Shown in pieces: positions 15,505-22,308 of a stretch of DNA of 29,700 nt. Under the pieces are notes generated by a model that was given only the letters and a program-made list of their open reading frames with translations, was not told the origin of the DNA and ran no database searches. The translations under genes were made by a program, and so were the position numbers. The stretch is taken from positions 1 to 29,700 of IMG/VR virus record IMGVR_UViG_3300042296_000397; one strand, written 5' to 3'. Source of the DNA: a virus. Each line of letters begins with the position of its first letter. Position 1 is the first letter of the stretch.

Positions 15505-16260
15505 ATGAAAAAGAAATATGTAGAATTTGACAAATTTGATCTAGAAGATCTTTCTAACGAATTTCAATCTAAGCAACCGTTTAACTATATTGCTATAGAT
15601 GATTTTTTTACAGAAAAAGTTATTAATGAAACACTAACTGACTTCAACAATGAAAATTTTGAAAGTTGGGACAAGCGTAATCACGATAAGATTCAAATTA
15701 AATGGCGTAGTGATTGGAAAGACGATAGTGATGTTCCTGCTAACACATTGGATTTAATTAATTTTTTAAATGGTGGAACATTTTTAAGATTCTTATCTAA
15801 GCTAACTGGAATTAATGGGCTTATTCCTGATCCCTATCTAACAGGCGGCGGATTTAACCAGATCAATACAGGCGGCACACTAGCAGTACACGCAGACGGC
15901 AACTGGCACGATCTAATGGGAGTACACAGAAGATTAAATGTTATCCTATACTTAAACGATAATTGGCAAGAAGAATGGGGAGGCCATTTAGAAATGTGGT
16001 CTAGAACCCCCGACAACAAACCAGGAGTATGCGTTGATAAAATTAGTCCATTACTTAACAGACTGGTTGTATTTAGAACTGACGATTTTAGTTTTCACGG
16101 TCATCCTACTCCGTTAAAATGCCCCGAAGATAGAAGTCGTAGATCATTAATTTTGTATTACTATACAAATACAAGACCTGCAGAGGAAGTGGAATCTTTG
16201 GATAACAAACATAGAGCATTATTCCACAACCCAGATGACATCGGAGTAAAATATGAATGA
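15505..16260 (+). CDS. 2-oxoglutarate/Fe(II) dioxygenase, prolyl-4-hydroxylase-like
   Basis: Encodes 251 residues. The start is ATG 15505, six bases after AAGGA (15494-15498); a TTG three bases earlier is less well spaced. Iron ligands: HADGNWHD gives H129 and D131, and FSFHGHP gives the distal His (198 or 200); the 2OG-binding basic residue is in SRRSLILYYY. Between them, LNVILYLNDNWQEEWGGHLEMW is the family's double-stranded beta-helix signature. The order fits prolyl hydroxylase-like oxygenases, several of which in sugar clusters or phages have unknown targets. It lies between the epimerase and dehydratase, so hydroxylation of a sugar, lipid or protein acceptor is possible (inference). Confidence 0.85.
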   Translation: MKKKYVEFDKFDLEDLSNEFQSKQPFNYIAIDDFFTEKVINETLTDFNNENFESWDKRNHDKIQIKWRSDWKDDSDVPANTLDLINFLNGGTFLRFLSKLTGINGLIPDPYLTGGGFNQINTGGTLAVHADGNWHDLMGVHRRLNVILYLNDNWQEEWGGHLEMWSRTPDNKPGVCVDKISPLLNRLVVFRTDDFSFHGHPTPLKCPEDRSRRSLILYYYTNTRPAEEVESLDNKHRALFHNPDDIGVKYE

Positions 16261-17245
16261 TAGTATTTTTGACAACGCACGAATTTTAATTACAGGCGGC
16301 ACTGGCTCGTGGGGGCAAACACTGACTCGATTAATGCTTGAAAAACACAACCCTAAAGAAATTATTATTTTTTCAAGAGGTGAACTTCAGCAGGTATTAA
16401 TGCAACGTAAGTTTAAAAATCTCAATATCAAATACATCATAGGAGATGTTAGAGACTACGAAGCAGTTAAGTTTGCTACTAAGAATGTTGATTATATTTT
16501 TCACATGGCTGCTCTTAAACACGTACCTATCTGCGAAGATCAACCTCAGGAAGCTATTAAAACAAATGTAATAGGTACAACAAATGTTGTTAATGCTGCG
16601 ATTGAAAATCGTGTTAAAAAAGTCATCGATGTATCCACCGACAAGGCAGTTGAGCCATTGAACTTATACGGAATGACTAAAGCTGTGGGTGAAAAGTTGA
16701 TTATTCAAGCCAACGATCTAACCGATCATACTAGATTTGTCTGTGTACGTGGAGGCAATGTTATGGGATCTAATGGCAGTGTTATTCCATACTTTATAGA
16801 ACAGATCCGTAACGGTGGACCGGTTACTATCACTGATCTAAGAATGACTCGATTCTTCTTAACACTCGAAGAAGCTATTGGTTTACTATTTAAAGCTGCC
16901 GAAGAAAGTATAGGTGGTGAAACATTTGTAATGAATATGCCAGCGGCATACATCAAAGATATCGCAGACATTTTGATAGATGTCTACGGCGATGCAGAAA
17001 TTACAGAGATGGGGAGTAAACCCGGTGAAAAATTAGATGAGATGCTGATATCAAAACACGAAGCAGTAATGTCATACAAATATGACGATGCATATTTTGT
17101 GATACTACCATTTAATCCTAAACAAACATTAATAGACAAGTATAGCAGCTTAGAGAAGTTTTCAGAAGAAGAGTTTAGTTCTAAAACATTTATTATGCAA
17201 CGCAATGCCATTAAAGAAATGCTTAAGAAAGGCAATTTTATATGA
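16253..17245 (+). CDS. UDP-N-acetylglucosamine 4,6-dehydratase, CapE/WbjB/PseB-like SDR
   Basis: Encodes 330 residues. Extended short-chain dehydrogenase: NAD(P)-binding TGGTGSWG (residues 14-21), IIGDVRDYEAV, FHMAALKHVP, then VSTDKAVEP (128-132) and YGMTK (Y139, K143) as the catalytic pair, and GGNVMGSNGSVIPYF, RMTRFFLTLEEA and PGEKLDEMLIS. These are signatures of UDP-GlcNAc 4,6-dehydratases that also invert C5. CapE/WbjB proteins that I recall carry Met at the Tyr position, PseB carries Tyr as here, but the DAYFVILP region near residue 280 recalls the CapE side. It starts pathways to UDP-L-FucNAc, UDP-L-QuiNAc or pseudaminic acid; the neighbours favour the first two. Confidence 0.85.
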   Translation: MNDSIFDNARILITGGTGSWGQTLTRLMLEKHNPKEIIIFSRGELQQVLMQRKFKNLNIKYIIGDVRDYEAVKFATKNVDYIFHMAALKHVPICEDQPQEAIKTNVIGTTNVVNAAIENRVKKVIDVSTDKAVEPLNLYGMTKAVGEKLIIQANDLTDHTRFVCVRGGNVMGSNGSVIPYFIEQIRNGGPVTITDLRMTRFFLTLEEAIGLLFKAAEESIGGETFVMNMPAAYIKDIADILIDVYGDAEITEMGSKPGEKLDEMLISKHEAVMSYKYDDAYFVILPFNPKQTLIDKYSSLEKFSEEEFSSKTFIMQRNAIKEMLKKGNFI

Positions 17246-18057
17246 AAATCTTAGTAGTTGGCAGTAACGGTATGGCCGGTCATGTTATCACTCGATATCT
17301 CAAACAACAAGGCCACGATGTAAGCACACTGGCAAGATCTAATGCAGATCTTATTATAGATGTTGAGAATTTTGCAGAAATACAACGCCTCGGTGAAGTT
17401 ACAAATATTTTTGACTTTGTGATCAATTGTGTGGGATTGTTAGTTAAAGATAGTAACGATCGTCCGGATCGTGCTGCATTGATCAATGGTTGGTTTCCAC
17501 ACTTTTTAGAACATACCTTTTTAAAAAGCAAAACACGAGTGGTTCACTTATCAACTGATTGTGTGTTTGATGGCAAGAAAGGAAACTATGTTGAATTAGA
17601 TACACACACCGAAACTAACTTGTATGGCAAGTCGAAATCTCTAGGTGAAATTAACAACGATAAAGACGTTACTTTTAGAATGAGTATCATCGGACCTGAA
17701 ATAAAATCAAATGGCACAGGACTCTTTAATTGGATTGTCAATAATTCTGCAAGTGAATTGCAAGGATGGAACAATGCTTGGTGGAACGGCATCACTACCT
17801 TACAGTTGGCAAAATGCATTGATCAATACATGCAAACTCCGGTAATTACGGGAGTGTATCATCTTGTTAACAATGATAATAAGATTAACAAATATGACTT
17901 GTTGTGTAAAATAAACGATATATTTGCTCTTAACAAAACCATTATACAAACACAAGGTCCAAAGCCCGTAAACAAAATCTTAATTGACACACGTAAATTA
18001 TTAGAGTTTAATATTTCCGATTACGATCAAATGCTTATTGAATTAAAAAATCTATGA
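17242..18057 (+). CDS. RmlD/WbvR-like nucleotide-sugar 4-reductase (SDR)
   Basis: Encodes 271 residues. GSNGMAG (7-13) binds NAD(P)H; HLSTDCVFDGKKG (102-114) and LYGKSKSLGE (Y128, K132) are the signature of dTDP-4-dehydrorhamnose reductase-type enzymes. The length matches RmlD and WbvR rather than CapF/FnlB/WbjC, which are longer and carry a C-terminal cupin. In the context of the preceding dehydratase and the epimerase at 14422 this suggests reduction of a UDP-4-keto-L-HexNAc, giving UDP-L-RhaNAc, with later epimerisation to UDP-L-QuiNAc; a FucNAc-type product is not excluded. Coupled to both neighbours by ATGA. Confidence 0.85.
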   Translation: MKILVVGSNGMAGHVITRYLKQQGHDVSTLARSNADLIIDVENFAEIQRLGEVTNIFDFVINCVGLLVKDSNDRPDRAALINGWFPHFLEHTFLKSKTRVVHLSTDCVFDGKKGNYVELDTHTETNLYGKSKSLGEINNDKDVTFRMSIIGPEIKSNGTGLFNWIVNNSASELQGWNNAWWNGITTLQLAKCIDQYMQTPVITGVYHLVNNDNKINKYDLLCKINDIFALNKTIIQTQGPKPVNKILIDTRKLLEFNISDYDQMLIELKNL

Positions 18058-18737
18058 TTCTTCCTTCTTTGAATATACCGGCTCGATTAACGGGTAACTT
18101 TTTTTATTTTGCGGCAGATTCAAAATATTTTGATCTATATGGTAAAGCACTGGCCTTAAGTTTACTACAACATGCGCCGTGGGCAAAAGTTCATGTTCAC
18201 TTGTATAATCCAACAGACAAACAACTAGAATGGTGTTCTCAAAAAAATATAAGTTACACCAACGAATTACTAGATGTTGATGATAAAGAATTTAATACCC
18301 TATGTGCCTGCATTCGATTTATACGAATTCCGGAAATATTTGATCCAGCTGCAAAAATTATAAGTTTTGATTGTGATGTGATTGCCAATAAAACAATTCC
18401 ATTAATTAAATTTTTAGAGGCAACTAACATTAGTAAAATTACTATTAGAAAAGGTGGCAAATCGTTAGCCAGTGCAATATCGTTTGGAGATGATGATTTT
18501 AGAAATACTTATAGCACTAGATTACAAGAAAGTTTCAAACAAGGAAACATTTATTGGTTTTTAGATCAAGATATATTAGATGCTATGATGATAGAAAAAT
18601 CAATACCTCGATTAAGTTCTGAATGGACCGGTACAAAAATGACCCCCGAACGAATGATATGGACTGCTAAAGGATCTAGAAAACATGAAAACGAACAGTA
18701 TGTAAACTTATTAAATTTTTATAATTCGCAGGTATAA
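18054..18737 (+). CDS. GT-A-like glycosyltransferase with DxD motif
   Basis: Encodes 227 residues. The DxD is in IISFDCDVIANK (residues 105-108). Upstream FFYFAADSKYFDLYGKALALSL and VHVHLYNPTD, and downstream FLDQDILDAMM and MIWTAKGSRKHEN, form the same scheme as the gene at 21161 (VDADII, YGLDQVCMSEL, KIWSLTGPWKKN), so the two belong to one family. It is probably a small metal-dependent transferase; donor unknown. It ends cassette B and is coupled to the reductase by ATGA. A 53-base gap follows. Confidence 0.75.
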   Translation: MILPSLNIPARLTGNFFYFAADSKYFDLYGKALALSLLQHAPWAKVHVHLYNPTDKQLEWCSQKNISYTNELLDVDDKEFNTLCACIRFIRIPEIFDPAAKIISFDCDVIANKTIPLIKFLEATNISKITIRKGGKSLASAISFGDDDFRNTYSTRLQESFKQGNIYWFLDQDILDAMMIEKSIPRLSSEWTGTKMTPERMIWTAKGSRKHENEQYVNLLNFYNSQV

Positions 18738-18742
18738 AAAGG

Positions 18743-18771
18743 TTAGCAGGGTTCGAAATTTGTGTTAAAAT
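18743..18771 (+). promoter_or_regulatory. Possible sigma-70-type promoter before the gene at 18791
   Basis: TTAGCA (18743-18748), 17 bases, then TAAAAT (18766-18771). Each box matches four or five of six positions. Predicted start near 18778, then AGGA just upstream of ATG 18791. It lies in the gap after cassette B, where core genes resume, which is where a promoter would be useful. Moderate to low confidence. Confidence 0.35.
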
Positions 18772-18790
18772 TTATAGATTAGGAAATAAA

Positions 18791-19051
18791 ATGGGAAAAT
18801 TAACACCAAGTGCTACATATATCTACGAACGCAACGGCGAAGAAATCTATGCCAGAGAAGTTGGTAAATTAGAACGAACGATGATTGGAAAATATATCGA
18901 CCCATTTAACGAAAATATAACCATCAATTATGAGTTAGAAAATACTTGGAAAGATATTTTAAGAGAATCTCGGACGAATCCCACTTTACAAGAAGCCCTA
19001 GAACGTGTTAAAATATTGTATCACTTGAGCAAAGACCATGGCCAAAAATAA
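18791..19051 (+). CDS. Small conserved protein of unknown function upstream of gp62
   Basis: Encodes 86 residues, charged and soluble. It opens GKLTPSATYIYERNGEEIYAREVG and ends NPTLQEALERVKILYHLSK, a helix. I recall similar proteins in marine T4-like phages, without known function. It overlaps the clamp-loader-like gene by 14 bases, so the two are likely translated together. Start ATG has AGGA nearby (18781-18784). No catalytic motif seen. Confidence 0.65.
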   Translation: MGKLTPSATYIYERNGEEIYAREVGKLERTMIGKYIDPFNENITINYELENTWKDILRESRTNPTLQEALERVKILYHLSKDHGQK

Positions 19052-19517
19052 ACACGTAGATCTATTCAAAGATATCATACCCTGTGTTGATCAGGGAATC
19101 AAAGAACTCTGGGACGCTGCCACAGAAGAAGGCCGAAAAGAAATCAAAGGAGATCTGTGGAATCTCAACAGATATATCAGCAGTGTATCGGGCTCTGATA
19201 GAGAAATACAAGAACACTATCTGCTCACTGTAAATCAATACTACAACAAAAACTGGGCCAACATTAGCCAACACCCTAAACTGCAATGGCTGACATTAGT
19301 GGCTTGCAGTCACGAATCTAAAGCCAAACAGTTTCATGAATGGATTCCTCTGAAAAAAGAAAAGAACAGGAAAGAAGAATTTCTTGCCACGATATTTCCA
19401 ACTATGAAAAGGGCAGACATTGCTACACTTGCAGCCATCACTACAGATCGAGAAATCAAAGACTATTGTCAAACCCTTGGATGGGACAAAAAAGAAGTCA
19501 ATGCAATTAAATTTTAA
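19038..19517 (+). CDS. 62: Clamp-loader small subunit, T4 gp62-like (probable)
   Basis: Encodes 159 residues (T4 gp62 has 187). In T4 one gp62 with four gp44 ATPase subunits loads the gp45 sliding clamp on the polymerase. The mainly helical sequence has DLWNLNRYISSVSGSD, then HYLLTVNQYYNKNW, a segment HPKLQWLTLVACS, then FHEWIPLKK, comparable in order with T4 segments around NAINNKT, FMVENALSQFPE, MAAVPRGKRYGKW and the helices after it. Direct identity is low. gp44 and gp45 are not adjacent here, so the assignment rests on sequence pattern and the replication neighbourhood. It overlaps the next gene by 17 bases. Confidence 0.55.
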   Translation: MAKNKHVDLFKDIIPCVDQGIKELWDAATEEGRKEIKGDLWNLNRYISSVSGSDREIQEHYLLTVNQYYNKNWANISQHPKLQWLTLVACSHESKAKQFHEWIPLKKEKNRKEEFLATIFPTMKRADIATLAAITTDREIKDYCQTLGWDKKEVNAIKF

Positions 19518-20184
19518 GTGCGAACATTGCAATAAATTATTTGCCAAAGAAAAAACTTTGGTAGTGCATATTTGTGAACAAAAGCGTCGCCATCTTAGCC
19601 GCAATGAAAAACATGTGCTAATGGGATTGTTGACATTCCAAAGATTCTATCAGCTCACACAAAAAGCACAACAGCCCAAGACCTTTGAAGAGTTTGCCAC
19701 TTCTAGTTTCTATACAGCCTTTGTGAAATTTGGCAGTTTCTTGGTTAATACAGCGCCTATATATCCTGAGCGATTTGTAGACTACGTGGTCAAGAGCGGA
19801 GTTAAACTAGATCATTGGTGCAGAGATGAATTGTATCAAAGCTATATCGCAGATTTAATCAAAGTAGAGCCTGCTGATGGTGCCATACAACGCAGTATCA
19901 TGACCATGATGTCATGGGCGGAATCAAACTCTGCAGCATGGGAACATTATTTTGCCTATGTAAATCTAAACAGAGCCACTCATGATATCAAAGAAGGATT
20001 AGTAAGTCCTTGGATGATATTGAATACTCGATCAGGCAAAGAAATGTTGACCCGCATGAACGATGAACAATTAGAAATCATCGGGCCTATGATAGATCCT
20101 CAGTTTTGGTTGCGTAGATTTAAAGCTCTGCCAGCAGATCATGAATTAGTAAAAGATGTCATCAAGGAGGCCAAAATACTGTGA
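19501..20184 (+). CDS. Zinc-finger (C2HC-type) protein of T4-like phages, unknown function
   Basis: Encodes 227 residues from the ATG at 19501; a longer frame to 19420 runs through the previous gene only. The N-terminus FKCEHCNKLFAKEKTLVVH has C7, C10 and H23, followed by C25 and KRRH, a C2H2/C2HC-like zinc finger. The remainder is helical, with FVKFGSFLVNTAPIYPERF, LDHWCRDELYQSYI and a C-terminal IDPQFWLRRFKALPADHEL. I recall the same layout in other marine T4-like phages near replication genes. DNA binding is plausible. The gene overlaps neighbours at both ends. Confidence 0.7.
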   Translation: MQLNFKCEHCNKLFAKEKTLVVHICEQKRRHLSRNEKHVLMGLLTFQRFYQLTQKAQQPKTFEEFATSSFYTAFVKFGSFLVNTAPIYPERFVDYVVKSGVKLDHWCRDELYQSYIADLIKVEPADGAIQRSIMTMMSWAESNSAAWEHYFAYVNLNRATHDIKEGLVSPWMILNTRSGKEMLTRMNDEQLEIIGPMIDPQFWLRRFKALPADHELVKDVIKEAKIL

Positions 20185-20378
20185 CTGAAGAAAACAAACA
20201 AGAATTAATTTCTAGTGATGACATAGATATAGAAGTAATGACTACAGAAGAAGATAGTGAACACTGTGTATATGTTAAATTTTCAAACTTTGCAGATGAA
20301 GAATCTGCAGAAGAATATGCAGCATTTTTAGCAGAGACACTTCCGTTGTTGCTATTCGAAACAACAAGGATGCAGTAA
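20181..20378 (+). CDS. Small acidic protein, unknown function (GTG start)
   Basis: Encodes 65 residues, strongly acidic and probably mixed helix and strand (YVKFSNFADEESAEEYAAFL). The GTG start overlaps the previous stop as GTGA, and AAGGAGG lies ten bases upstream (20164-20170). No family recognised. Its stop shares a base with the next ATG (TAATG). Confidence 0.6.
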   Translation: MTEENKQELISSDDIDIEVMTTEEDSEHCVYVKFSNFADEESAEEYAAFLAETLPLLLFETTRMQ

Positions 20379-20590
20379 TGTCAAGACAACTCATAGACGG
20401 AACCACAGTTCAAGAATACAATACGGCAGTAGAATTAACAATTACAACTAAATGCCCAGAGAAATGGTTGTTGGTTGATAGAGAGACTGGCGAGATATAT
20501 ACTCCTTACACCACACCCGGGCCTAGACAGTGGAAGAAGATAGACTATGCTACATGGACTCCACCCGCAGAGATCAAAAACAATGCCTGA
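20378..20590 (+). CDS. Small conserved phage protein, unknown function
   Basis: Encodes 70 residues. RQLIDGTTVQEYNTAVELTI is followed by CPEKWLLVDRETGEIYTPYTT, which looks like a small beta-rich domain that might fold around an interaction surface, and then by GPRQWKKIDYATW. I recall near-identical small proteins in marine T4-like phages. Start codon overlaps the previous stop (TAATG). The end overlaps the DnaE-like gene by 8 bases. Confidence 0.65.
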   Translation: MSRQLIDGTTVQEYNTAVELTITTKCPEKWLLVDRETGEIYTPYTTPGPRQWKKIDYATWTPPAEIKNNA

Positions 20591-21161
20591 TATCGACATA
20601 GACTTTGTAGACAGAGCCCATGCTCTAAAGTTATTCAAGCATGTGCCAGCCAGCCGTGTTGACAACGAAACTCTGACCAAACACAACACCGGTGTGTATT
20701 TACATAGTGTTCCAATGAATGCTGAGAAAGCTGTGTGCAGTATACCATACGATCATGCAGCAGCCGAAGAATATTTCAAGATTGATTTTTTAAATGTTGG
20801 CATTTACAAAGGTGTTCGAGATGAGGCGCACCTTATTCAACTCATGGAGACTGAGCCATTATGGGATCTACTACAAGACGAAGAGTTTATCCAGAATCTG
20901 TTTCATGTGAACGGTCATGGATCTATACTAAGAAAGATGGAACCAAAATCTATCGAACAACTAGCAGCCGTTTTAGCGATGATCCGACCAGCGAAACGTT
21001 ATCTGATTGGGAAAGAATGGACCACGGTGATGACGGAAGTTTGGACGAAACCCGACAATGAAGAATATTTCTTCAAACAATCGCATGCCACTGCCTATGC
21101 TGTAGCTATTGTGGTGCAGATGAATTTGATCTGTGAGCAGATCAGTTACGGGTATAGTTAA
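20583..21161 (+). CDS. Miniature DnaE-like protein (palm and finger remnants of bacterial DNA polymerase III alpha)
   Basis: Encodes 192 residues from ATG 20583. It starts PDIDIDF, matching the E. coli DnaE palm motif PDFDVDF (catalytic D401 and D403). Then, in the same order as DnaE: KHNTGVYL (KHAGGVVI in DnaE), EYFKIDFLNVGI with D68 (VKFDFLGLRT, D555), LWDLLQDEEFIQNLFHVNG and MEPKSIEQLAAVLAMIRPAKR ([20 protein letters not shown]), and FFKQSHATAYAVAIVVQ (FNKSHSAAYALVSYQ). The PHP, thumb and C-terminal domains of the roughly 1160-residue DnaE are absent. All three catalytic Asp positions survive. Function is unknown: a small nucleotidyltransferase, or a scaffold or decoy for host DnaE partners. 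It lies near other replication genes. Confidence 0.75.
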   Translation: MPDIDIDFVDRAHALKLFKHVPASRVDNETLTKHNTGVYLHSVPMNAEKAVCSIPYDHAAAEEYFKIDFLNVGIYKGVRDEAHLIQLMETEPLWDLLQDEEFIQNLFHVNGHGSILRKMEPKSIEQLAAVLAMIRPAKRYLIGKEWTTVMTEVWTKPDNEEYFFKQSHATAYAVAIVVQMNLICEQISYGYS

Positions 21162-21922
21162 TGTTTTTTCAAGATGTAGAATTAATTTCTAGACCAAACG
21201 GTAGAGAAAAAGTAATTTTTCAATGTGATGAGAATTATTTTATAAATTATGGAATTTATAATTTATTTTCTTGCGACAATCACGGTCACGACGTTCATTT
21301 ACATTTAATAAATCCTTCCGATTTACTACTTGAGCAAATTAAAAATTTAAAATTATCAATCGATCTTTCAATTAGTAAAGAGAAGTTAACAACTACAAAT
21401 ATTAATTTTTATAAACTAAAAAGTTATTATTTTTGTTCGAGATATTTTATTTCTAATCTATTGTTCGAACAAAATTTAATTTCTAAAGCATACATAGTAG
21501 ACGCAGATATTATTTTTAATGAAAGAATAAATTTTGACAATAGCGTAGAGTTGGGTATTCTATATTATCCACAGTATGATACTTTGTGGAAGAAAACCGG
21601 AGCTAATTTTCTTTATGTTACTGACAAAAGAAAAAACTTTATAAAAAATATTGTAAATTTATACAACGAAAAAATTCAACATATTCCGTTTGAAACTATT
21701 ACCGAAAATATGGAAAAACTGCAAAGAGCGAATATGTATGGATTAGATCAGGTCTGCATGTCGGAACTAATAACTCAAGAACACGATTTTTTTAATTTGT
21801 GCAATTTAGAAAATTTTGTAACTAAAAAGCAAGATTCTAAGATTTGGTCTCTAACAGGTCCTTGGAAAAAGAATCCCGATATAAAAAAATTATTAGAAAA
21901 ACAAGTTAACCGATCTTTCTAA
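21161..21922 (+). CDS. GT-A-like glycosyltransferase with DxD motif, AT-rich
   Basis: Encodes 253 residues. The DxD is in AYIVDADIIFNE (residues 113-117). The pattern of VIFQCDENYFINYGIYNL, DVHLHLINPSD, YGLDQVCMSEL and KIWSLTGPWKKN is shared with the gene at 18054, so the two are family members. Base composition is much more AT-rich than the DnaE-like gene before it or the virion gene after it, a sign of recent transfer. Its start shares a base with the previous stop. It is tail to tail with the minus-strand gene at 21906, overlapping by 17 bases. Substrates unknown. Confidence 0.75.
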   Translation: MFFQDVELISRPNGREKVIFQCDENYFINYGIYNLFSCDNHGHDVHLHLINPSDLLLEQIKNLKLSIDLSISKEKLTTTNINFYKLKSYYFCSRYFISNLLFEQNLISKAYIVDADIIFNERINFDNSVELGILYYPQYDTLWKKTGANFLYVTDKRKNFIKNIVNLYNEKIQHIPFETITENMEKLQRANMYGLDQVCMSELITQEHDFFNLCNLENFVTKKQDSKIWSLTGPWKKNPDIKKLLEKQVNRSF

Positions 21923-22277
21923 CTAGAGTAATCGACTTACGCTTGATTCGTTTGACAATAATGTCATTTAAACTAGTGCAGGGACCGTGCATGAGTTTGA
22001 CATCTTTAGTTGAAAAATTTCTAATTACGTATCGAAATTCAATGATTTCTCTGGCCAAGAAAATGTTGATAGGAATTTGCCTGTTCGACTCCCACCACCA
22101 GGCTTCGCCTAGTTCTAGAAATCGCTGTTTTTCCTCGTCTGTTTTTATCATAGAATAGTCATACATACTAGTGACTTGAGCATCTTGGTTAATAATGATG
22201 CCCACATATTCATGGTTAACATGCACTATAACACTGATAAAGGGAAAATTTTCTTGTAGGTTAGTTGTTATTCTCAT
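21906..22277 (-). CDS. Conserved protein of unknown function on the minus strand
   Basis: Encodes 123 residues, predicted alpha/beta. MRITTNLQENFPFISVIVHV is followed by YVGIIINQDAQVTSMYDY, ELGEAWWWESNRQIPINIFL and IVKRIKRKSITLVRK. The segment WWWESNRQIPINIF is striking and I recall it in other marine T4-like phages. No catalytic motif is recognised. It is one of only three minus-strand genes here. A TATAAATA octamer upstream on the minus strand (22327-22334) gives it a likely late promoter, inside the start of the virion gene. Confidence 0.65.
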   Translation of the reverse strand: MRITTNLQENFPFISVIVHVNHEYVGIIINQDAQVTSMYDYSMIKTDEEKQRFLELGEAWWWESNRQIPINIFLAREIIEFRYVIRNFSTKDVKLMHGPCTSLNDIIVKRIKRKSITLVRKIG

Positions 22278-22279
22278 TC

Positions 22280-22287
22280 GATAAATA
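22280..22287 (+). promoter_or_regulatory. Late-promoter octamer GATAAATA for the virion-type gene at 22309
   Basis: GATAAATA, one base from the T4 consensus. With T4 spacing the start would be near 22293, 16 bases before the ATG. Late expression suits a structural gene set among early replication genes. Confidence 0.6.
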
Positions 22288-22308
22288 CTGCTAAAGGTCC
22301 GTTAGTGT

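Noticed and set aside
18741-18762. GGTTAGCAGGGTTCGAAATT resembles the T-arm of a tRNA
   Set aside because: The five bases before the GTTCGAAA-like loop do not pair with those after it, and no acceptor, D or anticodon stems are found nearby. Most likely chance.
19420-19500. Longer N-terminus for the zinc-finger protein
   Set aside because: The extra codons are entirely within the gp62-like gene and precede the natural start just before the zinc finger.
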